Below, piece after piece: positions 1 through 10,006 of a DNA stretch of 64,000 bases. Source of the stretch: Telmatactis stephensoni (Eukaryota; Cnidaria; Anthozoa; Actiniaria; Isophelliidae); contig JALIZF010001506.1 of assembly GCA_029948255.1 (NCBI GenBank), positions 62,001 through 126,000 of the forward strand, read 5' to 3'. The notes below the pieces were generated by a model. That model was given only the letters and a program-made list of their open reading frames with translations, did no database searches and was not told the DNA's origin. Numbering within the stretch: position 1 is the first letter of the stretch; every line of letters begins with the position of its first letter. Position numbers and translations under genes: made by a program.

Positions 1-663
1 TCGATCTCATTGACATCTGTATTGTTAATCGTCTACATTCGTAGACTTCCTGAATTTCCTGGCTTCAAAATCATCCTCAAACATCTGCTTGGTAAAAAAT
101 ACTTTTACAAACTCTTCGTCCTTCTCGTTCTGGTCATTGCCTACGATTTGATTACGATTGTTGGCGAAATACAAGTTAAAAGAACCATTCTTTACACTAG
201 CTATATGCTGGAACACATCACTTCCGTGACACTAATGCTGACCATAAACTTTGTCCCAACGATTGTTAAGAATGCAGCTGGTTCAAGATGGGACATGGCT
301 TGGATTACTTACAAGGTGACTTTGATTATCTACGCAATTGAGAACTACACAATATACGCTCTTGGGACTATGGTTGCCGCTTACAAACTCGTTTCGGTTC
401 CAACTTGCTCCTCGTTGGACTTTATAAAGAGACACAATTCGACAAAGACAAACGATGCCACCAAAGCTGCTTGTCATGATGCCACAGCTGTCTCCATGTT
501 GTTGCTACTTCTGACAGCGCTTGCTCTCAGACACACTATGGGAGAGTTCTTTTTAACGAAGATCTTTCGAGAAAATTGTGATATTCTCCAGGTGCCTCTG
601 CAACCGATACCACAACATGAAGAGCGGACTGGGCACGTAGCTTTACCTGAAGAAGCTAAGTAG
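1..663 (+). CDS. Multi-pass membrane protein, paralogue A (5' partial)
   Basis: The frame is open from base 1 and ends at the TAG at 661-663, so the N-terminal part lies outside the window. It aligns by eye with the two paralogues at 2029 and 6082 over the shared blocks RRLPxFPGxK, EHITSVTLM, NFVP, SRW, ENYT and the C-terminal GEFFLTKIFREN, with divergent text between. I see four or five hydrophobic segments in the visible part and a polar, Asn/Thr-rich loop before the last one. No intron is needed. An AATAAA lies about 80 bp after the stop. I do not recognise the family with confidence. The motif of an aromatic residue, LEN and a following hydrophobic helix faintly recalls XK-related scramblases, but this is a weak resemblance from memory. 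The gene is real by conservation with its neighbours; its function is unknown. Confidence 0.75.
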   Translation, partial: SISLTSVLLIVYIRRLPEFPGFKIILKHLLGKKYFYKLFVLLVLVIAYDLITIVGEIQVKRTILYTSYMLEHITSVTLMLTINFVPTIVKNAAGSRWDMAWITYKVTLIIYAIENYTIYALGTMVAAYKLVSVPTCSSLDFIKRHNSTKTNDATKAACHDATAVSMLLLLLTALALRHTMGEFFLTKIFRENCDILQVPLQPIPQHEERTGHVALPEEAK

Positions 664-2028
664 CTACTAGAAGTACAGCCTAAAAAACAGCCGCGTCCAA
701 GCACTAGAGTATAGAGGGAGGTGCTATATATCCGTGTTAAATAAATGTGATGTGATATATAGGCTTGGCAACTAAGGGACAATACAGAAAATAAAGTGGC
801 CAATTTCAATGCGCGCGCGCACGCACACTGCAAGATAAGCCAGTTGCATGGAAGCTAGGATTACTGTTTACACGAAACAAAACAAGACGCTTCTTTAAAT
901 ATACCTGACGCATGCACAGAAACGTTACTTTTATTATCATAACCGAATAAAGCAAAATGCGAACGCAATAGAAAAAATTGTCTTAGATATCAAAACACTG
1001 AATTTTCTAAAACTAAATTCTTAACTGTACGGTGGAATTGAGGGTTATATGTTAGATAAATTGTGGTTAATACTGGTTACTTGCCAGTTTTCCCTCGTAA
1101 AATAAAGAACTGAACGACACTGATTTTCGAACAAAATCAACGGACCCGCATCATCTCCATTTTTAAGGCTCCTCAACGCTCTTTGGAATGCGTGCACTGC
1201 AAAAACGCGCGAGTAAAATTACTCAAAAACTTGAGTAAATAACAGTAACTCACTTATATCTGAGTAAATTTACTCAGTTATTTGAGTAACTGAGTACCCT
1301 TTACTCAAATAACTGAGTAAATTTACTTGGATAAGTGAGTTACTGTGGACGCACCGATTTACTCAAGTTTTTGAGTAAATTTACTCGCGCGTTTTTGCAG
1401 TGTGGTAAGAAAATATTTCTCTTTCTGACAGTATTAGCTTGTCTCCAGTACTTTCTCTCCTGCTATCGGACTACCCTTTAGTAATAAAATGAGAGAATTG
1501 ATGAAACCTCTGGAACTATTTTCTACCGAGTCTACGTTTATTATAAATAATAAACGCGAAGTTTGAATCTTTCTGACTGTTTATTACTTATATTTAGTGA
1601 CCTAGTGAGTACAACTGACTCTTCCACTTTCGAGAAATATAACTATAGTCATTCATCAGCTAGTTCACGTTACAAGTTTGATCAGCGTTACAGTAACTAA
1701 ATTTGACTAAGCAGACTAAGTAATACCTAAAAGAGATTTTGGACGAGGTTTTAACGACAAAATCTGGAAATTAAATCAGCCTATCTATTAAACAGTCTAT
1801 TTTTTTTTCATCAAAGCTAATGATGTCTTACATTATCACGGGGAAAAAAATTATTGCAGGTTCAGTTCTTCCTGTAATAAGAAAATGAAACATGAGAGAT
1901 AACCACAATTGTATTATAGTTAATGTATCGTACAAAACAAGGAATAATCGTTGAAAAGATCATATCGTTCTGCTAATGATCCTTTGTTCAGTTGCGATAC
2001 CATTCACCGTGAAATAGCAAAGAGCAAA
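664..2028. other. Intergenic spacer between paralogues A and B
   Basis: No coding exon is supported here. It holds the 3' flank of paralogue A with two AATAAA-type signals (about 740 and 790), a GC/AC-alternating stretch near 812-826, the palindromic element at 1195-1402, and AT-rich sequence before paralogue B. The promoter of B should be in the last few hundred bases, but I see no diagnostic motif. Confidence 0.6.
1195..1402. repeat. Palindromic MITE-like element rich in GAGTAAATTTACTC
   Basis: Nearly the whole 208 bp is self-complementary. The left end reads CACTGCAAAAACGCGCGAGT and the right end is its reverse complement. The interior is built from repeated GAGTAAATTTACTC and AACTGAGTAA words, themselves palindromic. 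This is the structure of a non-autonomous inverted-repeat DNA transposon. I could not see a clear target-site duplication, so the superfamily is open. Confidence 0.75.
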
Positions 2029-2931
2029 ATGAAACCAAGGCAATATTTAAAACGTTTGATGTTTGCAGTGATCTATTGCGTTGCTACAGTTCGGCTCATT
2101 GGTTTATCATTATCCTGTGTCTGGCTGTTGGACTGTTATTTAAGAGAGGCTCACCTTTCTATACTGTGCCATAATTTTGTTCTCTTCCCAAATGCTAAAG
2201 TAATTACGTCAATTTGGTTTCTAACAATTTCTCTAACATCAATATGCTGGATTCTTTATGTTCGAAGACTGCCCCAATTTCCGGGTTTTAAAGGAATCTT
2301 CAGGTACATGCTTCGAAAAAAATATTTCTACAAACTATTGGTAATATTGTTATTGGCAATAACCTACGATTCATTTCTACTCTCCTATCATACACAACCC
2401 GAAGAAGCCCTATTGTGTGCAAGTTTTATGCTAGAACATATCACTTCCGTGACATTGATGTTCGCTTTGAACTTCGTCCCAGAGATGGACATGAATAGAG
2501 GTTCACGATGGAATGTGCATTACATTACTCACAAGGTAATTTTGGCAATCTATTCACTAGAAAATTACACGTTGTTCGTATTGGAGACCATTGCTGCAGC
2601 CTATCACCTAATCGCGATTCCCTCGTGTTTCCAACTAAGTCGCCGTAAACATGGAAGCAACTTTACAGCAATGGAAACTCCCACACCAACTGGTACAACC
2701 AATTCCAAAGAAAAGGCCTGCCGCGATGCCAAATCAGCTACGATGTTGGTGCTTCATTTGACGCTTATTTACATCCGGCATCTAAGTGGGGAGTTCTTCA
2801 TCACAAAGATTTTTCGAGAAAATGCCGATATATTTCACGTACCGCTCAGATCACTCAGTTCACGTAAAGAAAATGAACATTTGGATTTCTCTCATGAAGA
2901 GGATAGCAGTGACCTAGACGAGGTTGCTTGA
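2029..2931 (+). CDS. Multi-pass membrane protein, paralogue B (300 aa)
   Basis: Intronless ORF of 300 residues. I start it at the ATG at 2029 because its MKPRQY opening matches MDPRQY of paralogue C; the frame stays open upstream without another ATG. About six hydrophobic helices can be seen (roughly residues 10-33, 55-77, 96-118, 128-150, 168-190 and 237-258). Conserved blocks are YVRRLPQFPGFK after helix 2, YFYKLL at the start of helix 3, EHITSV in helix 4, SRWN before helix 5, YSLENYTLFVLE within it, and FRENAD after helix 6. The loop between helices 5 and 6 is Ser/Thr/Asn-rich with a possible N-glycosylation site (NFT). The C-terminal tail is acidic and probably cytosolic. The family is unassigned: XK-like is possible but unproven. 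Tandem duplication with A and C is clear. Confidence 0.8.
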   Translation: MKPRQYLKRLMFAVIYCVATVRLIGLSLSCVWLLDCYLREAHLSILCHNFVLFPNAKVITSIWFLTISLTSICWILYVRRLPQFPGFKGIFRYMLRKKYFYKLLVILLLAITYDSFLLSYHTQPEEALLCASFMLEHITSVTLMFALNFVPEMDMNRGSRWNVHYITHKVILAIYSLENYTLFVLETIAAAYHLIAIPSCFQLSRRKHGSNFTAMETPTPTGTTNSKEKACRDAKSATMLVLHLTLIYIRHLSGEFFITKIFRENADIFHVPLRSLSSRKENEHLDFSHEEDSSDLDEVA

Positions 2932-2978
2932 AAAAGAGTATGTCAACTTACTATTCTGCTAACAATAGATTGCTGGAA

Positions 2979-3045
2979 TTTTTTTCTTTTCTTTTCTTTT
3001 CTTTTCTTTTCTCTTCTTTTCTTTTCTTTTCATTCTCTTTTTTTG
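2979..3045. repeat. CTTTT microsatellite
   Basis: A run of CTTTT/TCTTTT units with two interruptions directly downstream of paralogue B. It produces a spurious Lys/Arg-rich ORF on the other strand. Confidence 0.9.
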
Positions 3046-3773
3046 ACTGGTGTAGCACAACATGAAATTCAATTTGATAATGATGAGGTTTATGAATTTC
3101 TGGTGTAGACGCCGAATTCTTGAACTAAATATATACGTGCTTCGGGGCCACTTATACACCGAATGAAACGAGCTCCTCTCAGCTCTAGCTTGTATCTCGC
3201 CACACTGAGCTGTCTATTATGATGCATGCATCCACATCTTTCTTCAATTAAGCTGTTTCAACATCGTTGTTTTATGTGACAACCATGACGGCTCCGACAC
3301 TCCGCGGGTCTTTGGGAAAAACTCTAATGCTATCAAAGTACCTTGCAACAGAAACTAAAACTAAAAGTGACTTTTGATTGAAGAAAACATTAATTCAGCA
3401 CAATATCAATCCCGAAGACTGAAAGGATTCAGCAGGAATATCCCAAGTGGATCGAGGATCGTTACGTTTCCCTCGATCGAATTTACTGGATCGAGACTGA
3501 AAACATGATACATACATACACAGGAGGCAAAGTCTCAGTTCAGCAGTTGAGAAGCTAAGACTCGGACGCAAGGTGCAATTCTGTGCTGTGCACAACGTTC
3601 ATCCTGTATACGCACGGCGGAGTGCAGGTCTTTGTTACTTAGTTGCATGTTAACTAAACAAGTTGTGTGTAACCAAGATTGTAAGTAGATAGATCTAAAT
3701 AGTTTGTTTATTTGTAGAATTTGAAAGGTATTTGCAATTGACTGCCCCTCTATCAATATTTTTTTGTAAACAT

Positions 3774-3807
3774 CATTCAGAACGATGATATATCATCGTC
3801 CTGAATG
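3774..3807. repeat. Short inverted repeat (hairpin) of 34 bp
   Basis: CATTCAGAACGATGATAT is followed by its near-perfect reverse complement ending in CGTCCTGAATG. It could be the residue of a small palindromic element. No neighbouring gene end makes a terminator interpretation attractive in a eukaryote. Confidence 0.6.
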
Positions 3808-4040
3808 TTAAAGGATCAGGAATTCTGAGCTGAATGAAACGATAGAAATATGCTAATAATTTGAATAACTGATAAAACATTCAACAGGAAGCCCAAACAT
3901 TTCTAATGTGATTCACCGTTTATTGCTATTCTTACAACATGGAATACGGTATTTCTGAATTTCAACCAACTATAACGTTGAAGATGACGTAATGCTATAT
4001 CAGTACATCAGTAATGGACAAATACCATAATAAAACCTGG

Positions 4041-4159
4041 TTTTCACGAGCGATGGAAGCAGGGGGGTGCCTTGCTCATTGTTTTCTCACGAAATGCAAC
4101 ACTGCTGACTTTGCGTATGTTGCTTCCGCTTCAATTTTTGCTTTCGTCGCTCGTGAAAA
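4041..4159. repeat. Fold-back element with TTTTCACGAGCGA ends
   Basis: The left end TTTTCACGAGCGA recurs inverted as TCGCTCGTGAAAA at the right end, 119 bp apart, and the inner sequences are also partly complementary (GGAAGCA against TGCTTCC). Small non-autonomous DNA element; superfamily unknown. Confidence 0.65.
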
Positions 4160-4639
4160 ACAAATGGATCTATAAAATTAGGATAGATGCAAGCATAATA
4201 ACAGCAAAACAAAAATAGAATATTTTTCTGTAGGGATTTCCGCTCATTCTAATACCCCAACATTTTAATTCTTCTTCAAAGGTTATTGATTTGTATACAA
4301 AACAAGAGCATCTGGATTATAATTTGAAAAGCTAAACTGTTAAACTCAAGATTGGTCTTCTCCGTTTCATGGATCGAAACTGAAAACCCTGATTCTTGCG
4401 AGAGTTGAAAAACTAGGCTAGGAGACAGGTAGGATCATAACACATCGTACTTCATTTTTGACACAATTAAAAACAGACTTATCAGAACTGGTGACAATCC
4501 AACCATTTCGGAAAACGTCACCGACTACAGACCAATACTAAAGCCTCAAAATGAGATACATTAATGTATGTATATATATATTATATGCAACTGCGCGCAG
4601 ACAGTACTGTTTCGGCCTTCTGGGCTTCATCAGTGCAGT

Positions 4640-5410
4640 GCTAAAGCCGCGGCTACACGAGCGATTTTGTGCTTGCACAGGCGACGCGATTTTCTGAAAT
4701 GATCGGCGCGCGGTGGTGGCTACACGAAGCAACAAAAATTGACGATAAATGTTGGCGATGAAATCCAAAAATATAAATAAACAAATCGTGATCAAAATGA
4801 AACTAAATTCTAGTTCATTCTCTCAAGGAATGCATGTTAAAAACAGTTTTAAAAAGAACCAAGTGTTCACGGTTAGAGTGTCCTCACTGTAAACTTAGGT
4901 AGCTTAATAATCTTATAAATTCGATACGTACCACACATCAAAATCCCAGATGGTTAACATGCTTTACTCAAGTCGGTCCAGTTCCACTAAAACCAATTCA
5001 GCGTAAAATTTAACTTATTCTCACCATTTACACGAATCGATAACGAGATGCACGACGCGATTTTCTGAAATGATCGGCGCGCGGTGGTGGCTACACGAAG
5101 CAACAAAAACTGACGATAAATGTTGGCGATGAAATCCAAAAATATAAATAAACAAATCGTGGTTTTGTCGGTCAAAATAATCTGGAAGAATTGAAGAATT
5201 GAAATTTGGTCGCGTCGCGAGTGCGAAGAAAAAGTCGCGGAATGGCTACACGAAAGAGAAAGTCCGCGACGTTGTCGCGAAAAATTCAACTCTTTGAATT
5301 TCTCGCGACGTTTTTTGGCGATTTTTTTAGCTGTCGCGTCGCTTGTTCAAGGGTGGCTACACGCGCAATGCTGAATACGAAGATGAGATTTTTGGCTTTC
5401 TAGCCCGGCC
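4640..5410. repeat. GC-rich repeat with internal 108-bp direct duplication
   Basis: The block at 4683-4790 reappears at 5054-5161 in the same orientation, offset by 371 bp, with only one substitution noticed. Both copies carry GGCTACACGA, and that phrase also occurs near 4651 and near 5352. The tail (about 5195-5345) is rich in GTCGCGA words and partly self-complementary. It looks like a non-autonomous DNA element that captured or duplicated its core. Confidence 0.6.
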
Positions 5411-5479
5411 AGCTCTGACAATCTCACGCATGTCAGTGGATCGTCATACCATGTCAGCATATATTTATGACCATGTATA

Positions 5480-5636
5480 TAGAGTCGTTTTCGTATGAGT
5501 GCATGGGAAACTTACCGCGCCGTACCGTTACCGTGTCAGTGCCGTAATGTCTATAAAAACATTTGAAATTCATTCCGTAACCGTATCGTATCGTAATTAA
5601 CCGTACATTGTTCCCACTCATACGAAAACGACTCTA
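5480..5636. repeat. TA-flanked palindromic MITE, copy 1
   Basis: It starts TA-GAGTCGTTTTCGTATGAG and ends with the inverse ACTCATACGAAAACGACTC-TA. The middle has the family's signature phrases of CCGTACCGTTACCGTGTCAG type and a TCTATAAAAACATTTGAAAT core. The two ends are inverted over about 25 bp. Confidence 0.85.
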
Positions 5637-6081
5637 TATATATACTATAGTAGCACGATAACTCACCAGTTTACTTAGCCCTCAGGCACCACAATATACA
5701 AAAATTAACTATCCTCTGTTAATCAAAATGTTAAATTTATTATTTTATATGTCTATTATCTTCATATGCCAGTCTATTTCAATGTCAATCAAAAGTGTGC
5801 AAATAAGACAGTTTCAGTTTCAGTATTACGTGTGTGAAATAAGAAGAAATATTTTTCATGTTTTTTTCCCTCATTTTAATTGTAAACTACTCAACATCAT
5901 ATTTGAATAACAATAGTGGATCAAGACAATTCTTCCTCGATTAAAGTATTGAGTTTATGTTCTGATTGTTTGAGAGATGTTAGTGTGGCGCACACAAATC
6001 AAACAACACTGATTTTTCTGCAATTTTCAGTTGTTTGCTCCAGAGAAAAGCGTTGCCAATTACCACCAAGAAAGACACCAA

Positions 6082-6975
6082 ATGGATCCAAGGCAATACT
6101 CAAGACATCTAAAGTTGGTAGTGATCTATTTCGTCATCGCAACTCGCCTTTTTGGGTTATCTGTCTACAGCGTTTGGTTGCTGGACTGCTATTTTAGAGA
6201 GTCTCTCATACGTGCCCTATGCCAACATTTTAATCTTTTCCCAAATGTTGGAGCATTTGCGTCAGTTTGGCTTATAACGGTCTCTCTTACATCAATAAGT
6301 TTGATTCTTTATGTTCGAAGATTGCCCAAATTCCCGGGTCTCAAAAGAATTCTCAAACACTTGCTTCGAACAGAATATTTCTACAAAATAATGGTCGTAC
6401 TGTTATTGGTGTTGATCTATGATTCACTACTGCTTTACTATGAAATACAACTCAAAAAAAGTTTGCTGTCCTTTACTTTAATGTGCGAACATATTACTTC
6501 CGTGATTCTGATGTTCACTTTGAACTTTGTCCCGAAGTTTGTCAAGAATACAGGTTCACGATGGAATATGCACTGTATTACTTACAAGGCAATTTTGGCA
6601 ATCTATTCACTAGAAAATTACACACTGTTCGTACTGGAGAGCATTGCTGCAGCCTATAATGTCATTTCAACACCCTCATGTCTACAGCCAAGTCATGGAA
6701 ACAACAACAACAGTTCTACAACTGGAACGTCCATCTCCACTCGTGCAACAAAGATCGGGGAAACTAGTTGCCACGATGTCAGATCAGCTTCGATGTTGGT
6801 GCTTCATTTGACGCTTATTTACATTCGGCATCTAACAGGGAGGTTTTTTCTCACAAAGATTTTTCGAGAAAACGCGGATATACTTTATACACCACTAAAA
6901 CCAATAGATGCACTTGAAGAGAACGTCAGTTCTGATGTCCCTGACCAAATTCAGAATGCTATACATATCGCCTGA
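6082..6975 (+). CDS. Multi-pass membrane protein, paralogue C (297 aa)
   Basis: Intronless ORF of 297 residues. The ATG at 6082 is chosen because MDPRQY matches the start of paralogue B, although the frame is open further upstream. The topology is as in B: about six helices, with YVRRLPKFPGLK after helix 2, EHITSV in helix 4, SRWN before helix 5, YSLENYTLFVLE within it, and FLTKIFRENAD after helix 6. The polar loop between helices 5 and 6 is Asn/Ser/Thr-rich and differs in length from B, while membrane segments are much better conserved, which is the pattern of functional paralogues under constraint. All three genes lack introns although neighbouring genes are heavily spliced. The ancestor may have been retrotransposed before tandem duplication, but that is inference. 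Function unknown. Confidence 0.8.
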   Translation: MDPRQYSRHLKLVVIYFVIATRLFGLSVYSVWLLDCYFRESLIRALCQHFNLFPNVGAFASVWLITVSLTSISLILYVRRLPKFPGLKRILKHLLRTEYFYKIMVVLLLVLIYDSLLLYYEIQLKKSLLSFTLMCEHITSVILMFTLNFVPKFVKNTGSRWNMHCITYKAILAIYSLENYTLFVLESIAAAYNVISTPSCLQPSHGNNNNSSTTGTSISTRATKIGETSCHDVRSASMLVLHLTLIYIRHLTGRFFLTKIFRENADILYTPLKPIDALEENVSSDVPDQIQNAIHIA

Positions 6976-8064
6976 AAACCTCAGACGACTTAGAAACTTT
7001 GACCCCAGTGGGTACTCCTTCCAATTTTTGGTTGGTTATGTACCGCTGAGCTTCTCAAACTGACAGAGATTGTAGGCTGTTTTAGGCGGTCACCTTTTAC
7101 CGCAATCTTTCACACTAAACACGAACGAAGCGTTTGTCAAGTGTGTGTGTATATATATGTATGTTGTTTATTTTTGCACTTGCACTCAATTAATTACACC
7201 TTATTACAAAAACGTCGTTATAGAAAAATATACTTTAAAAATTAGAAAAATTTCAAATAGGAATTAATTAAAGATGGCGAATTTAATCAGATTTTAGTTC
7301 TCATACATTTCGAATTCAAAACAAATAATGAACAAAAAAACAAAACAAAAAACCCTCTCACTGTTTCAGTGAAACCGAGAAAGATATGCTTCACATTGGA
7401 CTACGTACAGTACTAGTGTTTTATAGAATAGCCTTGGTAGTTTTCAGAAGAAATAAAAGCACGAGGTTCACTGAAACGACGAAGTGGTGTTTGACTGATC
7501 GTGAATTACTGTAATTGGCAGCAGGCTGAAGAAATGGAAAGATGACGAATGCCCAACATATAACTGTAATATCTACATTTGTATTTGCTTTGAATTGCAA
7601 GAGAAAGTCTATTTTTCAATAATTTTTAAAGTGTATTTTTCTGACGTTGTTGCAATTAGGTGTGTCATTCTATACACATTATTATATTTTTTGTCCCTGT
7701 TATTATATTTATACTTGTATTTAAACTTATCTTTATTCCATTATTTTCATAATTAATTTCGTATTTTTTAGCTTAACTTAGGTAGCCTCTCATTGAGGGA
7801 ATTACGAGGTTCTCCTCAATTATATATAGTTTGGTATTCAAATAGAAACTATTGAAGTAAAGTGATGATGAATCGAATTAACAGGGGGGTCGGACCTGAA
7901 CGTCAAGTTATTTCTGGCTTAAGGAGTATATAAAATTGAAACTCCCCTGAAGGGGTTTTTCAGTGACAATCACTCCACACTCACTATACCACTACATTCA
8001 GGAGAAAAAACATCGTGGCAAGGGAGAGAATAACACATCAAACGAACTGCTGAATTCACGTATG

Positions 8065-8135
8065 GCTCGAACCGGAAATCGAACCCGGACCAAAGCGGTG
8101 AAAGGCGAGCGATGAACCGCTTGGCGCCACCCTTG
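8065..8135 (-). repeat. tRNA-derived SINE head (minus strand)
   Basis: Read on the minus strand, an A-box-like TGGCGCCAAGCGGTTCATCG is followed about 25 bases later by a B box GGGTTCGATTTCC. The arms do not give a convincing functional tRNA, so a SINE or tRNA pseudogene is the better call. Confidence 0.5.
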
Positions 8136-8779
8136 TCACCCATGCTATTTGTATTTCAATACGAACTGTTTCGTTTCTTTTGTTGGTTTAATCCGTTACC
8201 TCAGAGTTCAAAGTTAGTTTATATATATATGTGTCAAGCTTAAGCTATAGCATGAGTAATATTGTTGTTTTGTATGGTTCTGTTTCTTACAGGTAAGATC
8301 GACAAGAAAAGTAAATCCTCGACTCAGCGCCCCATCGAATAAACGACCCTTTAATTTCGAATAAGCGCCCCTCGCATCGGCCAAATTTTGAAATAAGTGC
8401 CCCTCCCCCACCACCCCTCCCCCAACACTTTTAGTGTTCAGTGATAGATCATAACATGTTTAATCCCTCGTTTTTAGAATACAAGAAAACAGTTTCTTTT
8501 CTTCTAAATTGCAGTTACATTATATTACAATTCAGGATCCATGCATGTTTGGCAATATTGACTTTTCACGAGCAAAATCTTTAACTGAAAATTCGAAATA
8601 AAGGCACCCCTCAAATACACCCTACAGAAGCACCCTAGGCGCTAATTCGAGGGTTTACGAGAACAACTATTTGAATTCATTTTACCAACAGAATGTTTCT
8701 CATTGCCAGAACTTTATTTCTCTTAGTTCGTATTTACAACTTTTGATCATCACTACTGTCATTAATGATGTTATTTATT

Positions 8780-8998
8780 GAGTGTGTCTTAATTATTTAG
8801 AAGGTAATCATATGTCAAAAAGTAACTTGAAAGTAAATCAATAAACAAACTAGATGTCTCATTTCATTGTTTTCGTATACTAAAACCGTTGTTTCATTAT
8901 ACTTGAGTGTGTCTTAATTATTTAGAAGGTAATCATATGTCAAAACGTAACTTGTAAGTAAATCAATAAACAAACTAGATGTCTCATTTCATTGTTTA
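8780..8998. repeat. Two-copy tandem duplication, 125-bp period
   Basis: A ~95-bp block beginning GAGTGTGTCTTAATTATTTA occurs at 8780 and again at 8905 with only a few differences. It ends in both copies with CTCATTTCATTGTTT. Confidence 0.85.
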
Positions 8999-9664
8999 AC
9001 CGTTGTTTCACTTTTCGGCTACTTCATTTTTCCAACACTTGATACTAATCTCGCAATCTGATTGGTTGATTAGTGTATCAATAAGAGGACAGACACACTG
9101 CTGACGCGTTTCGGCGCGCGCGCTCGTTCTATTTCCCCGTTTGATAAGGACTTTTTATCTTTTATCGCTGCGCTTGTGATTCCACTTGAGTTTTGAACAT
9201 TTGATGACATCAAGAGTATGTCAATAAGAGGACAGACAACTCAAAACCATCCTCAATTTGTTAATTACCAGGCTGTCTTCTTTTCTGTTGTCATTATGCT
9301 TTACCGCAAAGCCCGCCGCGCAGTTTCGAAAGCAACCGCGAGTCGATGCCCTGAATAAGTTACACTTTAAGCTGATGTCTGATAGTACGGGGGGGGGGGT
9401 ACTCCTTTGTCAAGGAGTAGGAGTAGGGTAGGGGTGATCGGCGGTCAGTTTTGAAAGAGACCCCTAAAAGGTATGCATAAATTATGAGGTGTTGGAGCAA
9501 GGTTGATTTCAGCCCCTAAAAGGTACTGCTGATTGACATCTTTATCAAAAGAAAAGATTAAGTTTGTTATAAAGCTGCGATTGTACTAATATCGTTTCAT
9601 CAGTGACTTGACAAGATCTTTCTTCTGTTCGGTCATGTCTGTCCAATAGTCTCCTTTGCAGCCC

Positions 9665-9723
9665 TTTTAAGGCTTGTCACGTAATGCTCCTCACGAGGGA
9701 GCACTGCGTGACAAGCTTTAAAG
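9665..9723. repeat. Hairpin with 26-bp arms
   Basis: TTAAGGCTTGTCACGTAATG and onward pairs with the inverse GTGCGTGACAAGCTTTAA-type arm across a 7-base loop. Likely a compact palindromic transposon remnant. Confidence 0.65.
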
Positions 9724-10006
9724 TAGCTCACTATAGTTTTAAAGATCTTTATACCAATAGTAAAAAGCATATAATAGCTGCTACAGATATATGTCTTGAC
9801 ACCCATTCAGCCAACCATATGACAGACCATGATCTTGAGTGTGTGCGTGTGCACTGAACTATGCATGTTGTATCATTTTACTGAAGATAAAAAAATTCTT
9901 ATTGGTTTTATACCACACTGAACACATCAGTATAAAATGTACAGTATTTAATTGCATTACAATTCTTAGTGCTATCTTGTTTTGCTTCCTATACATAATT
10001 GAACTG

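Larger units (their letters stand above)
2932..6081. other. Intergenic spacer between paralogues B and C, repeat-filled
   Basis: No coding exon is supported. It contains a CTTTT microsatellite (about 2979-3045), a short perfect-looking hairpin (3774-3807), a fold-back element (4041-4159), a duplicated GC-rich block inside a larger repeat (about 4640-5410) and one copy of the TA-flanked MITE (5480-5636). Short ORFs here are low-complexity or repeat-derived. Confidence 0.6.
6976..10006. other. Intergenic region between paralogue C and PIGH
   Basis: No protein-coding exon is supported. It contains GT and AT-rich low-complexity sequence, a tRNA-like fragment on the minus strand (about 8065-8135), repeat remnants carrying CGCCCCTC/AATAAGCG words (about 8330-8650), a tandem duplication (8780-8998), a G-run (9390-9399) followed by a GGAGTAGGAG repeat, and a hairpin (9665-9723). 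The last ~55 bp before PIGH hold a plausible minus-strand ATTAAA signal (9947-9952). Confidence 0.6.
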
